Shown: positions 43,480 through 55,339 of the stretch, one piece after another
Position numbering within the stretch: the first letter of the stretch is position 1
Layout: every line of letters begins with the position of its first letter
From: Anastrepha obliqua
Lineage: Eukaryota > Arthropoda > Insecta > Diptera > Tephritidae
Length of the DNA: 64,000 nt
Direction: 5' to 3'
Assembly (NCBI RefSeq): GCF_027943255.1
Contig: NC_072895.1
Location: 40,770,001-40,834,000, forward strand
Program-made: the position numbers and the translations under genes
Notes under the pieces: model-generated
What the model saw: the letters and a program-made list of their open reading frames with translations, nothing else
Databases searched by the model: none
Told to the model about the DNA's origin: nothing

Positions 43480-44630
43480 ACTAACTCTGACGCCCCTCTT
43501 CATAAAATGTTAATTTTAATTAAGAACTATACTAAACTCAAATACAAATAAAAAAAAAAACACAGCGACAATGTCCAAAAACAATAACAATAGAAACTGT
43601 AAAGCGCAAAATGAAATCCAAAAAAAAAAAAAAAGTATATAAACAAAAGTGTTGTGTGTACGAGTAAAAGGAAAAGAAAAGAAAATCGCGAAACAATAGA
43701 ATATGCGAAAAGTGCTTGGAGAAGTTCTTCTAATGACTTGGGGCCACACAACTTTTACCCGTATTACGTATACGATTCCCACCCCACCACTGATTGGCAG
43801 TGGGTCAAGCTTGCGTTATTTATTGTTGTTTTTAAGCAAGCGAATCACAGCAAGCAGAGTCTTATCCATTGTTCGGTGAAGACGGAAAAGTGAAAATAGA
43901 CTTGGTCGCGTATACGACAAGCACGCAAACTGTAACAAAAGAAATCGTCATCATGGTAGATTTGCTCAACTTTTGAGGAACTGATTTCTGTTCGTTAGTT
44001 TACGACGCAGGCTTTGTATCCATATGTTCATACGCGTGTATTTATCTGTCTGCCTTTGTGGTGCGCGGTGTGCGTGTATATGCGGCTGTGTGCGAAACTT
44101 GCAACTGAGTGCCTGTACAAAATGCATAAATGCAAATGAGAGTTGCGGCATTACACAAATGTTTACTAACTGACTGCCTGACTGACTGACTCAATAATTT
44201 TTGCGCTTCAAAGGAAGAAGACGGGTGTGCTGGGGCGTTTAAGTTGACAATGAACGAAAATAGAGGCGTAAATTGGAATATGAATTTCAATTTCTGGCAA
44301 AAAAGGAAGCGTATGCAAATATAATGCAATGCTATGCTGATTGAAATAAATTTCCAGTAATCGGTTTTGCAACAGTAATGATATGCGAAATTACATATGC
44401 GGTCGTTAATATCAGTGTGTGAGTAATGTCGCTGTGGAAGCCATTTTTTAATTTACTAAATGCCTGAGCCTTGAAATTTTGCAAAAGTTGTGAAGTAAAG
44501 TAAGTTCATTTGTAAATTAGAAACATGAATTCGTTTAACATTTTCTTATGGGTCAGGGACACGCCCGTTGTAGTACAACCGATAAATATCTACTCTGAGA
44601 GTCAAGCTGTGATAAAAACTCTACGGTGCA
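43480..44630. other. Stretch without recognised genes
   Basis: Poly-A runs at 43550 and 43620 and overlapping chance frames on both strands. No transposon protein or exon recognised. Confidence 0.45.
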
Positions 44631-44635
44631 GTAGG

Positions 44636-46101
44636 TAGGTAGGTAAGTAGGTAGGGTGGTTGTCATAAGACACACTTAGACCTTCCGCAGGTCCATTGTG
44701 GTACCACTGGAGCTTATCCTTACTCTACGTGTTCCTTTTCAAACCATCCGTTTGCTTTAATAAATGAGCAGAGCTTCGTTAGTTTTAGATGGGCTATGTC
44801 CGCTACATCGGTTAGATATGCTGTATAAAGAGTGCGCAGCCTTCTCATAGCTAGGCTTTCACACTCACATAAAAGGTGTCTGGCTGTTTCCTCTTCTTCT
44901 GTATTAAGACAGCTTCTACAGAAATCGAAGTACGGGAGTCCTAACCTTCTAGAGTGGCTGCCTATTAAACAATGACCAGTTAATACACCTATCATTTTTC
45001 TTATAGATTCTCTGTTGAATCTTAGCAAGATCTTCGATCGACCGCTTTTCCAGTTCGGCCATGTCTGTCTGCTTAGTTCGCATGTTGTGAGGTTTTGCCA
45101 GCTTCTATTTACCTATTTGATGGTTTCCCTGTCTATAAGTAATTTACAAGTGGCTATGGGCAGCGCCTTATCCGGTTCGAGATCGAGCGTTGTACCGGTT
45201 CTTGCAAGTTCATCCGCCTTACAGTTTCCTGCAATGTTCCTGTGGCCTGGTACCCAGATAAGGTGCACCTTGTAGCACTTAGATACGTCATCTAGTAGTT
45301 TAAAACATTCTAGAACTGTTTTTGACGAGTGCGTTTTTGATTCAAGTGCTTTTATTGCTGCTTGACTGTCCGAGTAAATGAAGACTTCATTTGTGGATAA
45401 TACTCTCGCTTTTATTTCTTTAAGTCCCTCTTTTATGGCAGTGTCTTCCGCCTGAAATACACTGCAATGATCAGGTAAGCGAAATGATTGGCATACTCCG
45501 AGTTTGTCGGACCTACCTTGTTGTCCAGTTTTGAGCCATCTGTGTAGATGTTTAAGTCATTTATCTTAACAATGAGCCCGTTATCCCATTCCTCTTTGGA
45601 AGGAAATACTGTGACAAAGGATTTATTAAAATTGATGTCCTTGGTCTTACAGAAATCCGTTGTGCTGGGAATGCAGGGGAATTGTTCTAAAATTGAGGAG
45701 TGTCCTCTTTGGTTCGTTCTGAGTAGGCCGATTTCTCTTAGTCTGAGAGTTGCTTTGGCAGCTGTTTGCTTACCGTATTGCTCTATTGGTAAAATGTTAA
45801 GCATAATATTTAGTGCATCTGTGGGTGTGGTTCTAGCTAGCCACCATACTACTATGCCGTATGTTAGGATTGGTCTGACAATTGCCGTGTAAAGCCAATA
45901 TACGATAGATGGGGAGAGACCGCAACTGTGCAGTAATAACTCCTCCAAAGCAGCCGTTGAATGTAAAGCTATTCGAGCTGAGCTGACTAAGCCCGAAACA
46001 GAAACATTCTTCGGAGTAGCATCGTGGATGAGCTGGATAGGAGGCGAACTCAACTTATACCAATCAACTCCACCCAGTATGTAACCATCATTTAACCTCA
46101 A
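44636..46101 (-). mobile_element. LINE relic: RT C-terminus, RNase H and 3' end (R1/LOA type)
   Basis: Minus strand, from the right: RT connection region (LYTAIVRPILTYGIVVWWLA), then RNase H with LNIYTDGSKLD, FQAEDTAIKEG, YSDSQAAIKALES and LIWVPGHRNIAGNCKADELA (Asp-Glu-Asp-His residues largely present, in shifted frames), then the C-terminal GVLTGHCLIGSHSRRLG...FCRSC...HLLCECE block at 45028-44722. The 3' end is an (ACCT)n tail (AGGTAGGTAGG at 44634-44656). This is the longest LINE piece here. It is dead through at least two frameshifts. Confidence 0.85.
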
Positions 46102-46120
46102 GCAAACTCTGAATCTGGCA

Positions 46121-46255
46121 GCCGCCGTGGGCGAATTGGCTGGTATATGACTAAGTAAGAAACAGTTTTTTCTAATAGCGGTCGCTCCTCGGCAGACAAT
46201 GGCAAACCTCCGAGTGTATTTCTGCCTTGAAAAAGCTCTTCATAAAAACATCGTC
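46121..46255 (+). mobile_element. SINE family A copy 9, partial
   Basis: GCCGCCGTGGGCGAATTGGC head, then TTTTTTCTAATAGCGGTCGC and CAATGGCAAACCTCCGAGTG. The B box is deleted and the tail lost. Confidence 0.8.
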
Positions 46256-46439
46256 ATTATCTACACTCTTAGTTCTTTGGATGTTTGGCAATTTTAGAAC
46301 TCGTACCCATACATAATATTTCATCGTATTTTAGAGAGACGGAGTGGTTTCACCATATTGGAAATTAGAGAGTGAAATTTGAGCTCAAATAGGTGGTATC
46401 ACACTAGGCCTTCAACCTAAGTGGACCCCCACATCTCAT

Positions 46440-46810
46440 TGAGAGCAGAAACTACACCCATAGGTACAAGAAATGATCAGAGACTTGAATTGGCTGAGTG
46501 TGAAACAGCAAATATTTTATCACGCTATGAAGTTCGTTTTTAATATAAAGCACGGCAAGTTACCGTATTACCTGAGCGATAATCTCAGACACACTAACGA
46601 AACCCGTTCATATTTACCCATATGTTACTGTTAAAACAACAATAACAACTCAGGGAAAGTAACAGTTTTAGACTACCACTGTTTAGAACAGAAGTTGATA
46701 AGAAAAATATATTCTATTAAGGAATCAAATGTTTTCACCAGCTACCAACTCAAATAAAAAATTCTGTTAACATGAGCACTTTCAAGAGGCCGATTACATA
46801 GAAACTAGAC
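46440..46810 (+). pseudogene. CR1/L2-like LINE, C-terminal ORF2 fragment
   Basis: Plus strand reads LNWLSVKQQIFYHAMKFVFN and then IKHGKLPYYLSDNLRHTNET. This is the C-terminal LPWLSV..R......F.I..G..P.YL...........T pattern of CR1/L2-type ORF2 proteins. The following residues (CLEQKLIRKIYSIKESNVF) fit the same family. Stops within. Confidence 0.65.
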
Positions 46811-47211
46811 CCTCCCTTTCCAAGCAGTGGGAATATGCATTACATTAAGCTATAAATTACGCTGTAAAAACTTGATAAGTGTACACTCTAATTTGTTTTA
46901 TTATACACATACGAGTATATCTATGTAGGAATATTATTATTGTACTATTTAGCATATAAGCGTATATGTACATGTATAAATTAGGTTTTAAGACCATAAA
47001 ACAGTTTTCTCAGTTTATAACCTTGGCATAATTGTATGCCATACGAATTACCAAGTAGTGTTCCACGATGACCTAAATTGTGACTTACAAGTGCACATCT
47101 AGCGTATTAAATATTCCATAAGCTTGATGAGAATTATAAACAATGGCGCAGATGAATGAAATTCATACCCAAGACGGTGCTAATGTGATGTGGGGTTCAC
47201 TAGACAGGCCT

Positions 47212-47274
47212 AGTTTACTGGGGCGGTAGCCCTTGGTCGGTCCGAGTCATTCCGGTAATGTAGAATCGGCTGCC
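47212..47274 (-). repeat. SINE family B fragment
   Basis: GGTCGGTCCGAGTCATTCCG and GTAATGTAGAATCGGCTGCC are the inverse of the family-B head (CGGTTCTACATTACCGG). It lies directly at the 5' edge of the jockey-like LINE fragment. Confidence 0.6.
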
Positions 47275-48400
47275 ATGCCTTTACCATCTGGACAAAGGAG
47301 GTAAAACTGCAACTCAAGGTCAAAGTCGATGACACACCAATTCTGACTGTCCACAATCCCAAAATTTTAGGTGTAACTTTTGACAGTTTCCTCTCCTTCT
47401 CTGCGCGCACAACTGCAATTGTCACAAAAGTCCAAAATTGCAACAGCGTCCTTAAAGTGCTTGCCGACATCACTTGGGGCAAAGACAAAAAAATATTGCC
47501 ATCGACATTTAAGGTAATATACCGGCCGGTTTTAAACTATGTATGCTACACCTGTCTGGTCGCCTGGAATCAGTGATTCGCAGTAGACAAAGCTACAGAC
47601 TTGTCAAAACACTGCTATTAAGACAGCGACCGGCTGCTTTTTAATGTCTCCTCTTCAACACCTTCACAACGAGGCACAGATGCTACCTGTAAAGGAGTAC
47701 AGCAAATTGCTCAGCAAACAGTTTCTGCTTAGATGCTAAGGCAGGTTTCACCTAAGAATGATAGAAAGAAGATTGCGTCCATCAGAGAGTACGTGACGTC
47801 ACGTTTTTCCAAGTTGCGCAGTATTGCCAACCATTTGCTCTTCGCAATAAATTTAGTGCTTTTTTGTACCGAAAATGCGAAAATTTTGAAGTTTCGTGTT
47901 TGTTTCTTTTTTTTTTATTTAAAGCTACCGAAGCCATCTCATTATTCTTTTCATCATGGGTTTCACCCATGTATACATCTGCTTGAATCAGAGCAGCCTC
48001 TCAGGCACGTTAGAAGACACCTCCTCAATTACGCAAGACAAGACAACTTTCATCGAGGTCTAACCACCACCTACAGCAGATGAAGAATTCCAGCCTCCAG
48101 ACCCGCGTAACCTTGGCACAATTACGTTCTGAATATTGTAGTAGGTTAAACTCATACTTCTCCAGTATTGACCCCGACATACCAAACATATGTCCTGCAT
48201 TTGAAGGCACCCCACACGACACTAACAACCTTTTCAAATGTCCCCCCAAACCACTCATCTAACCACTCTCTCCCTCTGGACCCAACCTGCTGAAACAGCA
48301 AGTTTCCTGGGTTTACCTTTAGATGAGTTAGACGAAGATGACCGGTAATTTACACTACACTGACAGGTTTTTGTATTGCTGCTATAACAACAACAATGGT
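47275..48400 (+). mobile_element. jockey-like LINE, 3' half, decayed
   Basis: Plus strand reads VHNPKILGVTFDSFLSFSAR, then VTKVQNCNSVLKVLADITWG, IYRPVLNYVC, VRRHLLNY and TRVTLAQLRSEYCSRLNSYF with PDIPNICPAFEGTPHDTNN, ending LSPSGPNLLKQQVSW and a tail TTGCTGCTATAACAACAACA at about 48375-48393. The order (NPKILGVTFD, TWGKDK, RPVLNY, RVTLAQLRSGYCSRLN, zinc-knuckle-like C...H...C) is that of jockey-clade ORF2. Several stops and frameshifts. Confidence 0.82.
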
Positions 48401-48652
48401 GCTAATGTATCACGCATTTATCTGTTAATAAATTATATCATAGGGCAGTTGAGAATTACAGACTCCCACTCGTGGTAGGCGAATGAAATTTTAAGCACGT
48501 GTCCCAAACAGCTTAAACACTAATTGCATATAAGATAATAGGATGGCTGATTTGCGCTGATTTGAGGCATTCAGGAAAGGTGTATTTGGAAATAATACCT
48601 AGCCGAATTGTTTTTTGCGAGACCATTATTCGGTAGTGCCCGAGCTTGTCAG

Positions 48653-48882
48653 TTACTTAGGACATGAAACACAAAATGATAGAAAAGGTTTTTTCTAATC
48701 GTAGCCACCACTCGACTAGGAATAGCCAACCTTCCAGTGAATTTTTGCTATGAAAAAGCTTTTCATAAAAAGTATCTGTCGTTTGGAGGCGGCATAAAAC
48801 TACAAGATTCTCTTTTGGTGAAACAACATCAAAACCCATGTTATAAATTGGGTGCTCGGCAAACTGTCCAACAACAATTACA
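48653..48882 (+). mobile_element. SINE family A copy 10, old and diverged
   Basis: ACATGAAACACAAAATGATA, TTTTCTAATCGTAGCCACCA and ATGAAAAAGCTTTTCATAAA show the family-A body with many substitutions. The head is lost. Confidence 0.7.
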
Positions 48883-49059
48883 TAATTGAATGTGATGGTT
48901 AGATATTTTTTTGCAGATTTCAGACCATGTTTGATGTACTGTCCTATAAGTGAGCTCCGTAGATCATTTTTGTTTGCAAGTTCGACGAAGTTACTGCGAG
49001 CTGTAAGCTGTAGTTTGCAAGAAGTTAACCCTTTCTTAAAAAAGCAGCAAATGCTGTTC

Positions 49060-49545
49060 TATCATATTGTGTGTTACCTCAAAAACACTTTGGCCTCAGT
49101 ACGACAGAAACAGGATGTTTAAAGGCGAGGGATCACCCGCCATTCAATGTCCATACTCACTGGGTGATCGGAATTCATGCGAAGAAGTTTGTACTTCCGT
49201 TCAACCTCAATTACAGAAGCTGTGGGGAACCGGCAGGGAAAGGGACTGTTGAGCACTTTCTTTGCAAATGTCGGGGCTTAGCGGTTAGGCACTTGAGGTT
49301 TCTTAGTGTGCCTTTCGGGGATAGCCTGAGGCAGTCCCGCAGCCTAGATCCCGTGTCTCTCCTTCACTACATTAACAGCACTAGATGGATGTAGTTAGTT
49401 TTTCTTTCTTTAAGTTTTGAAATTTTTCGCTGGTAGTGGTCTACATTATGGTATCAAAATGGCATTCTAGTGATACTTGGTGTGTACCCATGGTACTACA
49501 ATCTCACCTACCTTTCTACCTAACTCTACGGCCGAATTAAGAAGT
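49060..49545 (+). mobile_element. LINE relic, C-terminus and 3' UTR (R1/LOA type)
   Basis: Plus frame reads HWVIGIHAKKFVLPFNLNYR, then CGEPAGKGTVEHFLCKCRGL and AVRHLRFL, ending SLLHYINSTRWM*. This is the C-terminal H(W)..G.H...........C......E.HLLC.C....RRL..L block. The 3' UTR runs through TGGTCTACATTATGGTATCA to CCTACCTTTCTACCTAACTC. Confidence 0.75.
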
Positions 49546-50880
49546 CCGAGAGTATACCTCATTTCCTACTTGTCGATCTAATTCTGAGCTGTCGGCTTTA
49601 ATGAGTAGAGATTTCGTGTGTAAGCCCAATTCCAAATAACCCTTCCATTGGTTCCTAGCGGGTATTGGTGTTAAAAAGCTTTTTTTGTAAAGGGAAGATT
49701 AGGATGAATAATCTGGACACCTGAAATTTACGGTGCAATTGTCAAGAATTTCGGAGTGACCGAGTCATGAGTTTACGCCTAACTGATTTTAACGGCGGTT
49801 AGATACTCAAATTCTCATGTAATTACTGTTGTTTGTTTGTTTTTTTGAAGGTTTATATTTGTAAGTTGCTAAAACCTTTTAAAATTTCACAAAATCAATA
49901 AAATCTTTAAAGAGAGTCTTCTACTTCAAAAGATGATAAGGCCCTTAGCACAGTTTGAAAATCTCTCAGGTTCTAGTCACTATCTGTTCTTAGTGAATCT
50001 CAAATGTCACTAAAAATCAGTTGTTCAAATTACCATTGCAATTCCTCAAATGTAACAGAATTCTTCAATGCAGTTAAGTGTTCTGTGAACACAGGCTATA
50101 TTTATAGAAATTTTAATTAAGTATTTGAACATCCCTAATGCACACACTTTAATGTAAATATATATGTATGCAATGCATTGATAAAACTGAACTTTTCGCA
50201 ATTCTAATTTGTACACTCAAGAGTTAACTCACACCATTTTACTCTGACATTTGCTCCATCTTATACATATGCGACTGCACCAAGCATAGAACCAACAGTC
50301 TATTATCCTTTTCGAAAACGATTCAGCAAACAATTGTAAATGTACGTGATCTCACTATGTAAACATAAAGACTTTTTGAATCAGATTTCGAAGGCAAAAC
50401 TCAAAGATGAATGACATTTCTGTCCGTTGCAGATGCATCCAACCCAGTGGGAAGAGAACTGATAAACGTAAGCACAATAGAAGATATGCTACATTTGCTA
50501 TGCAGGGAAGAGGTAGACAAAAATGAGAAAAAGAAAATCAAATTCAATCTATTACAATATGGGAGGAGTACAGTTGATAATGAGAATGCTTACACTTGCT
50601 GCTTAAATAAAAGCTGCCTTGGGGCCTCAGGATACTTTTCATCAACGAAATGCTACATAGTGGCATAGAAGGTGCCATTTAGTGCTGTCTGGCCTGGTTA
50701 TGAGAAATGGTGTGAGACTGTGTTTCACTAGTGCTACAATTTGTTTTCACGTATTTAAGTATTACAAGATATTTTAATGGAGAAATGATTGAAGTACCAG
50801 TCTGGCACAGCTCAAGTGTAACTAAAGCGGCGTTTTGGTACCATAATGAGACCTTGAACCGGCAAGTATCTGCAGCCAAC
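49546..50880. other. Mostly unassigned stretch
   Basis: One 85-codon frame at 50411-50668 (SNPVGRELINVSTIEDMLHL then CREEVDKNEKKKIKFNLLQY) has coding-like composition but is not recognised and lacks clear splice context. The remainder is AT-rich. Confidence 0.4.
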
Positions 50881-52110
50881 CAGAGCTTTTGACGAAATGA
50901 AGAAGGTGATGGGATTTAGATTGGAGCACTGCCCAGGTTGTCGTAGAAAGAAGCTTCTTAATCGTCTAGCTGCCAAACCCGGACATTAACAGAGAAAACC
51001 CTCAACAGTATCCTTTTCTGAAAGGTCCCCACAGCTTCTGCAACGGGGATTAAATGGTAAACTTAGCTTTTCTGCGCGTGTACCGATTGTCCAATGAGCG
51101 GTAAAACAGTTACGAGTTTTGAAATTGAATGGCAAGGAGTCCCCAGAATTTTCTGTGCCCTGCGTCTATTGTAGTGATGCCAAAGGGGTTTCAAAATAGC
51201 ATATGAAGAAATAAAGCTCCATCTCTCCTGCATATTTCTGAGAAAAGGTTGTGCAATTCTCCTTTGACAACAGTCTAGGAGATGCCGATGTCTGGATAGG
51301 AGACCTCTGAGACCGATTCAATTGACTCTTTCTTGGCAAGCTCATCAGCAATTTCATTTCGTTCTATGCTCCTATATCCTTGAACCAAGATCAGAGCGAT
51401 GCTACCTGCACTCCCAAGAGACTTGATCTCCTCCTTGTAGGAGTTGACTAGTTTGGATCTACACCAAGGCGTCTTCAGTGCCTTGGTCGCAGCTTGACTA
51501 TCGGAAAAACTGCCTCCAGAGGCCAACCTCCTTTAACCTGATTGAAACGTAATTAAGGGCAGCACTGGGACAAGTTCTACATGCTACGCTGATGTCAAGA
51601 CAAGAAGTCCTTTGCCCCCGCACCCAGTTTAGTGATATCATAGCCCTTTCGAAGAGTTTCCCAGAAAATCAGGCATTCAATCACTATAATTGGAAGTATC
51701 AGTTCGTTGTACATTCAAAGAACGACTTGTGGCTTTAGTTCCCATTTTTTGCGGTACATAGATTTGCAGGACTAGAAGGCTATGCTGGCCTTGTTTACTC
51801 GATTTTGAATGTGTAGCTTCTAATGGAGCTTGGAGTCAAGCATCACTGCAAGATACCTAACTTCCGATGAAAGCAGGAGAACGTGGTTATTTAATCTGGG
51901 AAGTCTAAAGTGTAGATGTTTATATTTTCTGGTAAATAACATCAGCTCCGTTTTATCAGAGTTGACTCTGAGGCCGAAATTGGCAGCTCAGCGACTGAGT
52001 ACAGCCAATGACATTTCTAAGATCTCAGTCATGACTGAGGTAAACGGTCGCAAGTCATCGGCGTATGCTACCAACTTAAGCCCATCCTTATTTAACTTTG
52101 CTTGAATGTG
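50881..52110 (-). mobile_element. LINE relic with YADD reverse-transcriptase motif and RNase H
   Basis: Minus strand from 52105: KLNKDGLKLVAYADDLRPFT (RT active site), then FGLRVNSDKTELMLFTRKYK, VRYLAVMLDSKLHQKLHIQ, SMYRKKWELKPQVVLWMY and VIECLIFWE (W...), then RNase H SDSQAATKAL and EIADELAKKESIESV at 51526-51275, then a decayed C-terminus to about 50900. The order RT-RNase H and the VNSDKTE block fit R1/LOA-type LINEs. Stops in several places. Confidence 0.8.
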
Positions 52111-52480
52111 TTTTCAACTAAGTTTGGGAAGATATTAAATGTATACCCACCCTGTATTTTTCGACTTTGGAACCAAATTGAGCCCTTCTGTTAGCATAAC
52201 GAGAACAGCTCACATTCAGAGAGGCAAAAAGCCGTTCATCAAGAATTTCCTCTTCTTTTTTTCCTGATTGGAATCTGTGATTGATTAAAAAATTAACTAA
52301 TACGTCACTATAATACTTACATATATTCAATCAAATAGGGAAATAGCAATCCATCACTTGACTCAAATATTTCGAGCACCATTAAATTGTCGGCTGTTTT
52401 GGTCAATAAATTGATACATTTTGAATTACATTTTTCACTTTCACTACAGCTGATACTCTTTCTCATCAGGTGTTGGAATT

Positions 52481-52620
52481 CGAGCAACAACAACATTTAT
52501 TAAATTAGAAGTATAAAAGAAGATAAAACAGAAGAATGGAATGAATGACAAATAGATAAAATTAGATTGTCCGCACTAGCATTGTCCGTCATTCCGTTTT
52601 GCTGGCATTTCCAAATGAAA
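52481..52620 (+). repeat. Dispersed repeat C, copy 2
   Basis: CGAGCAACAACAACATTTAT, CAGAAGAATGGAATGAATG, ATGACAAATAGATAAA and ATTCCGTTTTGCTGGCATTT match 23966-24102 in order and orientation. Confidence 0.6.
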
Positions 52621-52873
52621 GACGAATGGAAGAAGAGGAAATCAACTACTTTAATCACACAACCTTTTATAGATACGTCTTGGCTGATACGATGTGCCGA
52701 ATTTTCGAATTTCGCTGCAAAAAGTTGCATTCGTAAAAACAGCCTCCGTTTAAGGGAATTCTTAATACCTTTGCAATGTGAGTCTTCTCAAGTTCTAGTA
52801 TATTTTAGTATAGAATTTTTGCATTTCATCTATAGAATGTAAAAATAAATGCAAACATTTTCAGTGATAAATA

Positions 52874-53318
52874 AAGGGTTTTCCAATAAGAGGTGTTATT
52901 TTGATATTCAAAGAAAAATGAAATATAAATGATCGGATGTTTATTTCATTATAAAAGGGGGAGGTATGCCGTTAATAGTGGAAAATAACATCAGGCAAAT
53001 GACGAATACCATCTTTGAGGTCTTGAATCGACCCTAGGTTGTAGGCATAGACCTTCTCTTTTACGTGGCCTCAAAGAAAATAGTCACAAGATGTTAAATC
53101 ACAAGATTCGGTGGCCAATTGTGATCACCTCTTCGAGGGATAACACGGTCCGGAAACTTTTCCCGTAGAAGATCAATAGTTTCGTTGCTTGTGTGGCACG
53201 AAGCGCCGTCTTGTTGGAAATAAACGTTCTCCAGATCAATACCATCCAATTCCGCCCATAAAAAATCGTTAATCATCTCTCCTGTTTAACAGCTAACACC
53301 TGTTATTGGAAAACCCTT
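52874..53318 (-). mobile_element. Internally deleted Tc1-mariner element, 445 bp
   Basis: Flanked by TA (52872-52873; 53319-53320). Termini are AAGGGTTTTCCAATAAGAGG on the left and, read inward from the right, AAGGGTTTTCCAATAACAGG. The minus strand keeps only the C-terminal catalytic part of a transposase related to that at 26919: MINDFLWAELDGIDLENVYF, then QQDGASCHTSNETIDLLREK (second Asp) and a frameshifted DLTSCDYFLWGHVKEKVY-like third block near 53100. Non-autonomous deletion derivative. Confidence 0.85.
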
Positions 53319-53396
53319 TATTATGAAAGTATTGATAGATCTTTGCTAAGTACCACAGAATCAGAATTTAGAAGCCACCTCTCTAGAGTGCTTGGT

Positions 53397-53537
53397 TGTT
53401 GTTGTTGTAGCAGGATAAACATTTCCCATACATATGTGGCCCATACATATATGGGGAATGCTGCTGAAGTGACAGTCCTTGGCCGGATATAAATCCGGGT
53501 CGTTCCGGTAACGTAGAACCGACTGTCGTGGGACCAT
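53397..53537 (-). mobile_element. SINE family B copy with target-site duplication
   Basis: A 141-bp antisense copy flanked by the direct repeat GTGCTTGGT (53388-53396; 53538-53546). It runs from the TGTTGTTGTTGTAGCAGGAT tail through GCTGCTGAAGTGACAGTCCT and CCGGATATAAATCCGGGTCG to AACCGACTGTCGTGGGACCA. Confidence 0.82.
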
Positions 53538-53918
53538 GTGCTTGGTCATAGCACCTGCTACTTTAAATTTCTTAAGTTATTAAAGTTTTTAAAGCTCTTT
53601 TGTTATGTCAGAGTTAATATTTATGTAAATAGTCAGCCAGCTGGAAATAAGTAATTGAAGAAAGCGCGATGTTCAGTTCAAAGTTATAGCAATCGTCAGC
53701 TGACTGAAGGCGCCCAAGAGCGTATAAATAAATATCTCCTTTAATAAATACTTCACTTCCGTATATGCGTACAAAGACACACACATGCGAACATTCTTGT
53801 TTCTATATACTTTAACGCCCTGCCGGGAATTTTTTAGTCACCTAGTAAAATAACAAACTCACTTCTAGCTCACTCATTATTTCTAAATTTTAATTGGTTT
53901 TAAAATAATGCACCAGTC

Positions 53919-54500
53919 ATGGGCGACTCAATTACATCTCAGTTAAATACAATAACTTTTAAATATATTTCTTATATAGGTTATGCTGATGATCTGTTGG
54001 TATACATAGTTGACTGGCATGAGGAAACCATTTTTAAGTGCATAATAAACAAATGGCGCACCAACAAAGGGCTCTCTATTAACCCCTCGAAAACGGCGAA
54101 AAGGGCTCTCTATTAACCCCTCGAATCAACTCTTCAACTTTCCACAAAAGCGAACTATCTTTTCATCCATCGTCCCACAAAACACTCACTTGGAACTCTC
54201 ATCTTGAGAAAGTTACTGCAAAAACCACAAGAGAATTTTTTGCCTGGGAAACAAGGAAACTGAACTTCATAATGACTTACTCGACATTCACTAAGGTTGT
54301 TAAACTTTTAGTCATTTTCGTTTCCCTAGCAAGGCGGCCTAAAGTTAAGCAAGGGAAGGCGGTAAGGGAACTCAGCAATAGTACAGCCTCGTCTGTGTCA
54401 GTATAACAGCAGCAATGAGATAATGCCCACCTGACGCATTAGTTGTGCTCTCATTCCTACCACCATTGACCATTTTAAATGGATATGCAGCTCGTTTGAG
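53919..54500 (+). pseudogene. LINE reverse-transcriptase fragment (R1/LOA type)
   Basis: Plus strand reads SYIGYADDLLVYIVDWHEET (YADD active site) and INKWRTNKGLSINPSKTAKR, then SHLEKVTAKTTREFFAWETR and RRPKVKQGKAVRELSNSTAS in following frames. A short tandem duplication of GGGCTCTCTATTAACCCCTC at about 54067-54086 and 54103-54122 breaks the frame. Confidence 0.75.
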
Positions 54501-55020
54501 CGACATCCCCAATCTAAAAAGGGGCGGTATTTAAAGATCCCAGATCTTTCGACATAATCCTGTTCTTTATAGTTGATATTTTATTACCCAAAGCCAGTCT
54601 CTTCAATAACTTTCAAGTTCTTATTAATGAACGTACGGCCTAAAGAAATAATTATATCACCTTCAAACAAGGCTTCCAAATATGGTGGGCCGATTTACAT
54701 TTCAATTAAAAAAAAAAAATTCAAGAAAATTTCTATACAAGACACATTGGGGACATGTCTTGCAAAGTGTCCTCATTAAATATTTGCATTAATTAAAGCT
54801 AGAATACTCAAATAAATAATAATTTAATAGCATTTTGGTTTTTTCCTACCCCTAAAGAAGCATTGACCTTTGATCATCTTTCATGGCGCGCATCAACTAA
54901 AGTTTAGTATTTGTGCAATTTTTCATGATATTAATTCTGAAATGTTTAAATAATAATTTCAAACAATTTGTGCCGTAATGGCAAAAAAAGGACGGCAAAA
55001 AATCGATTCCAATAGATTTT
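54501..55020. other. AT-rich stretch without recognised features
   Basis: No LINE motif continues here. The open frame at 54573-54779 is short and of no known family. The (TA)n run from 55032 is the SINE tail that follows. Confidence 0.45.
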
Positions 55021-55031
55021 TACGCAACAAT

Positions 55032-55339
55032 TATATATATTATATATATATATATATAATTGACGCGTGCACCCGTTTTGGGTGTTTGGCCGAGCTCCTC
55101 TTCCTATTTGTGGTGTGCGTCTTGATGTTGTTCCACAAATGGAGGGACCTACTGTTTCAAGCCGACTCCGAACGGCAGATATTTTTTATAAGGAGCTTTT
55201 TCATGGCAGAAATACACTCGGAGGTTTGCCATTGCCTGCCGACGGGCGACCGAATTAGAAAAATGTTTTTCTTAATTTTGGTGTTTCACCTAGATTCGAA
55301 CCGACGTTCTCTCTGTGAATTCCGAATAATAGTCACGCA
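55032..55339 (-). mobile_element. SINE family A copy 11, body and tail part
   Basis: Antisense copy from (TA)n-ATTGACGCGTGCACCC to AATAGTCACGCA, where it is split by a LINE insertion. The remaining head piece is at 55925-55958. Confidence 0.92.
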
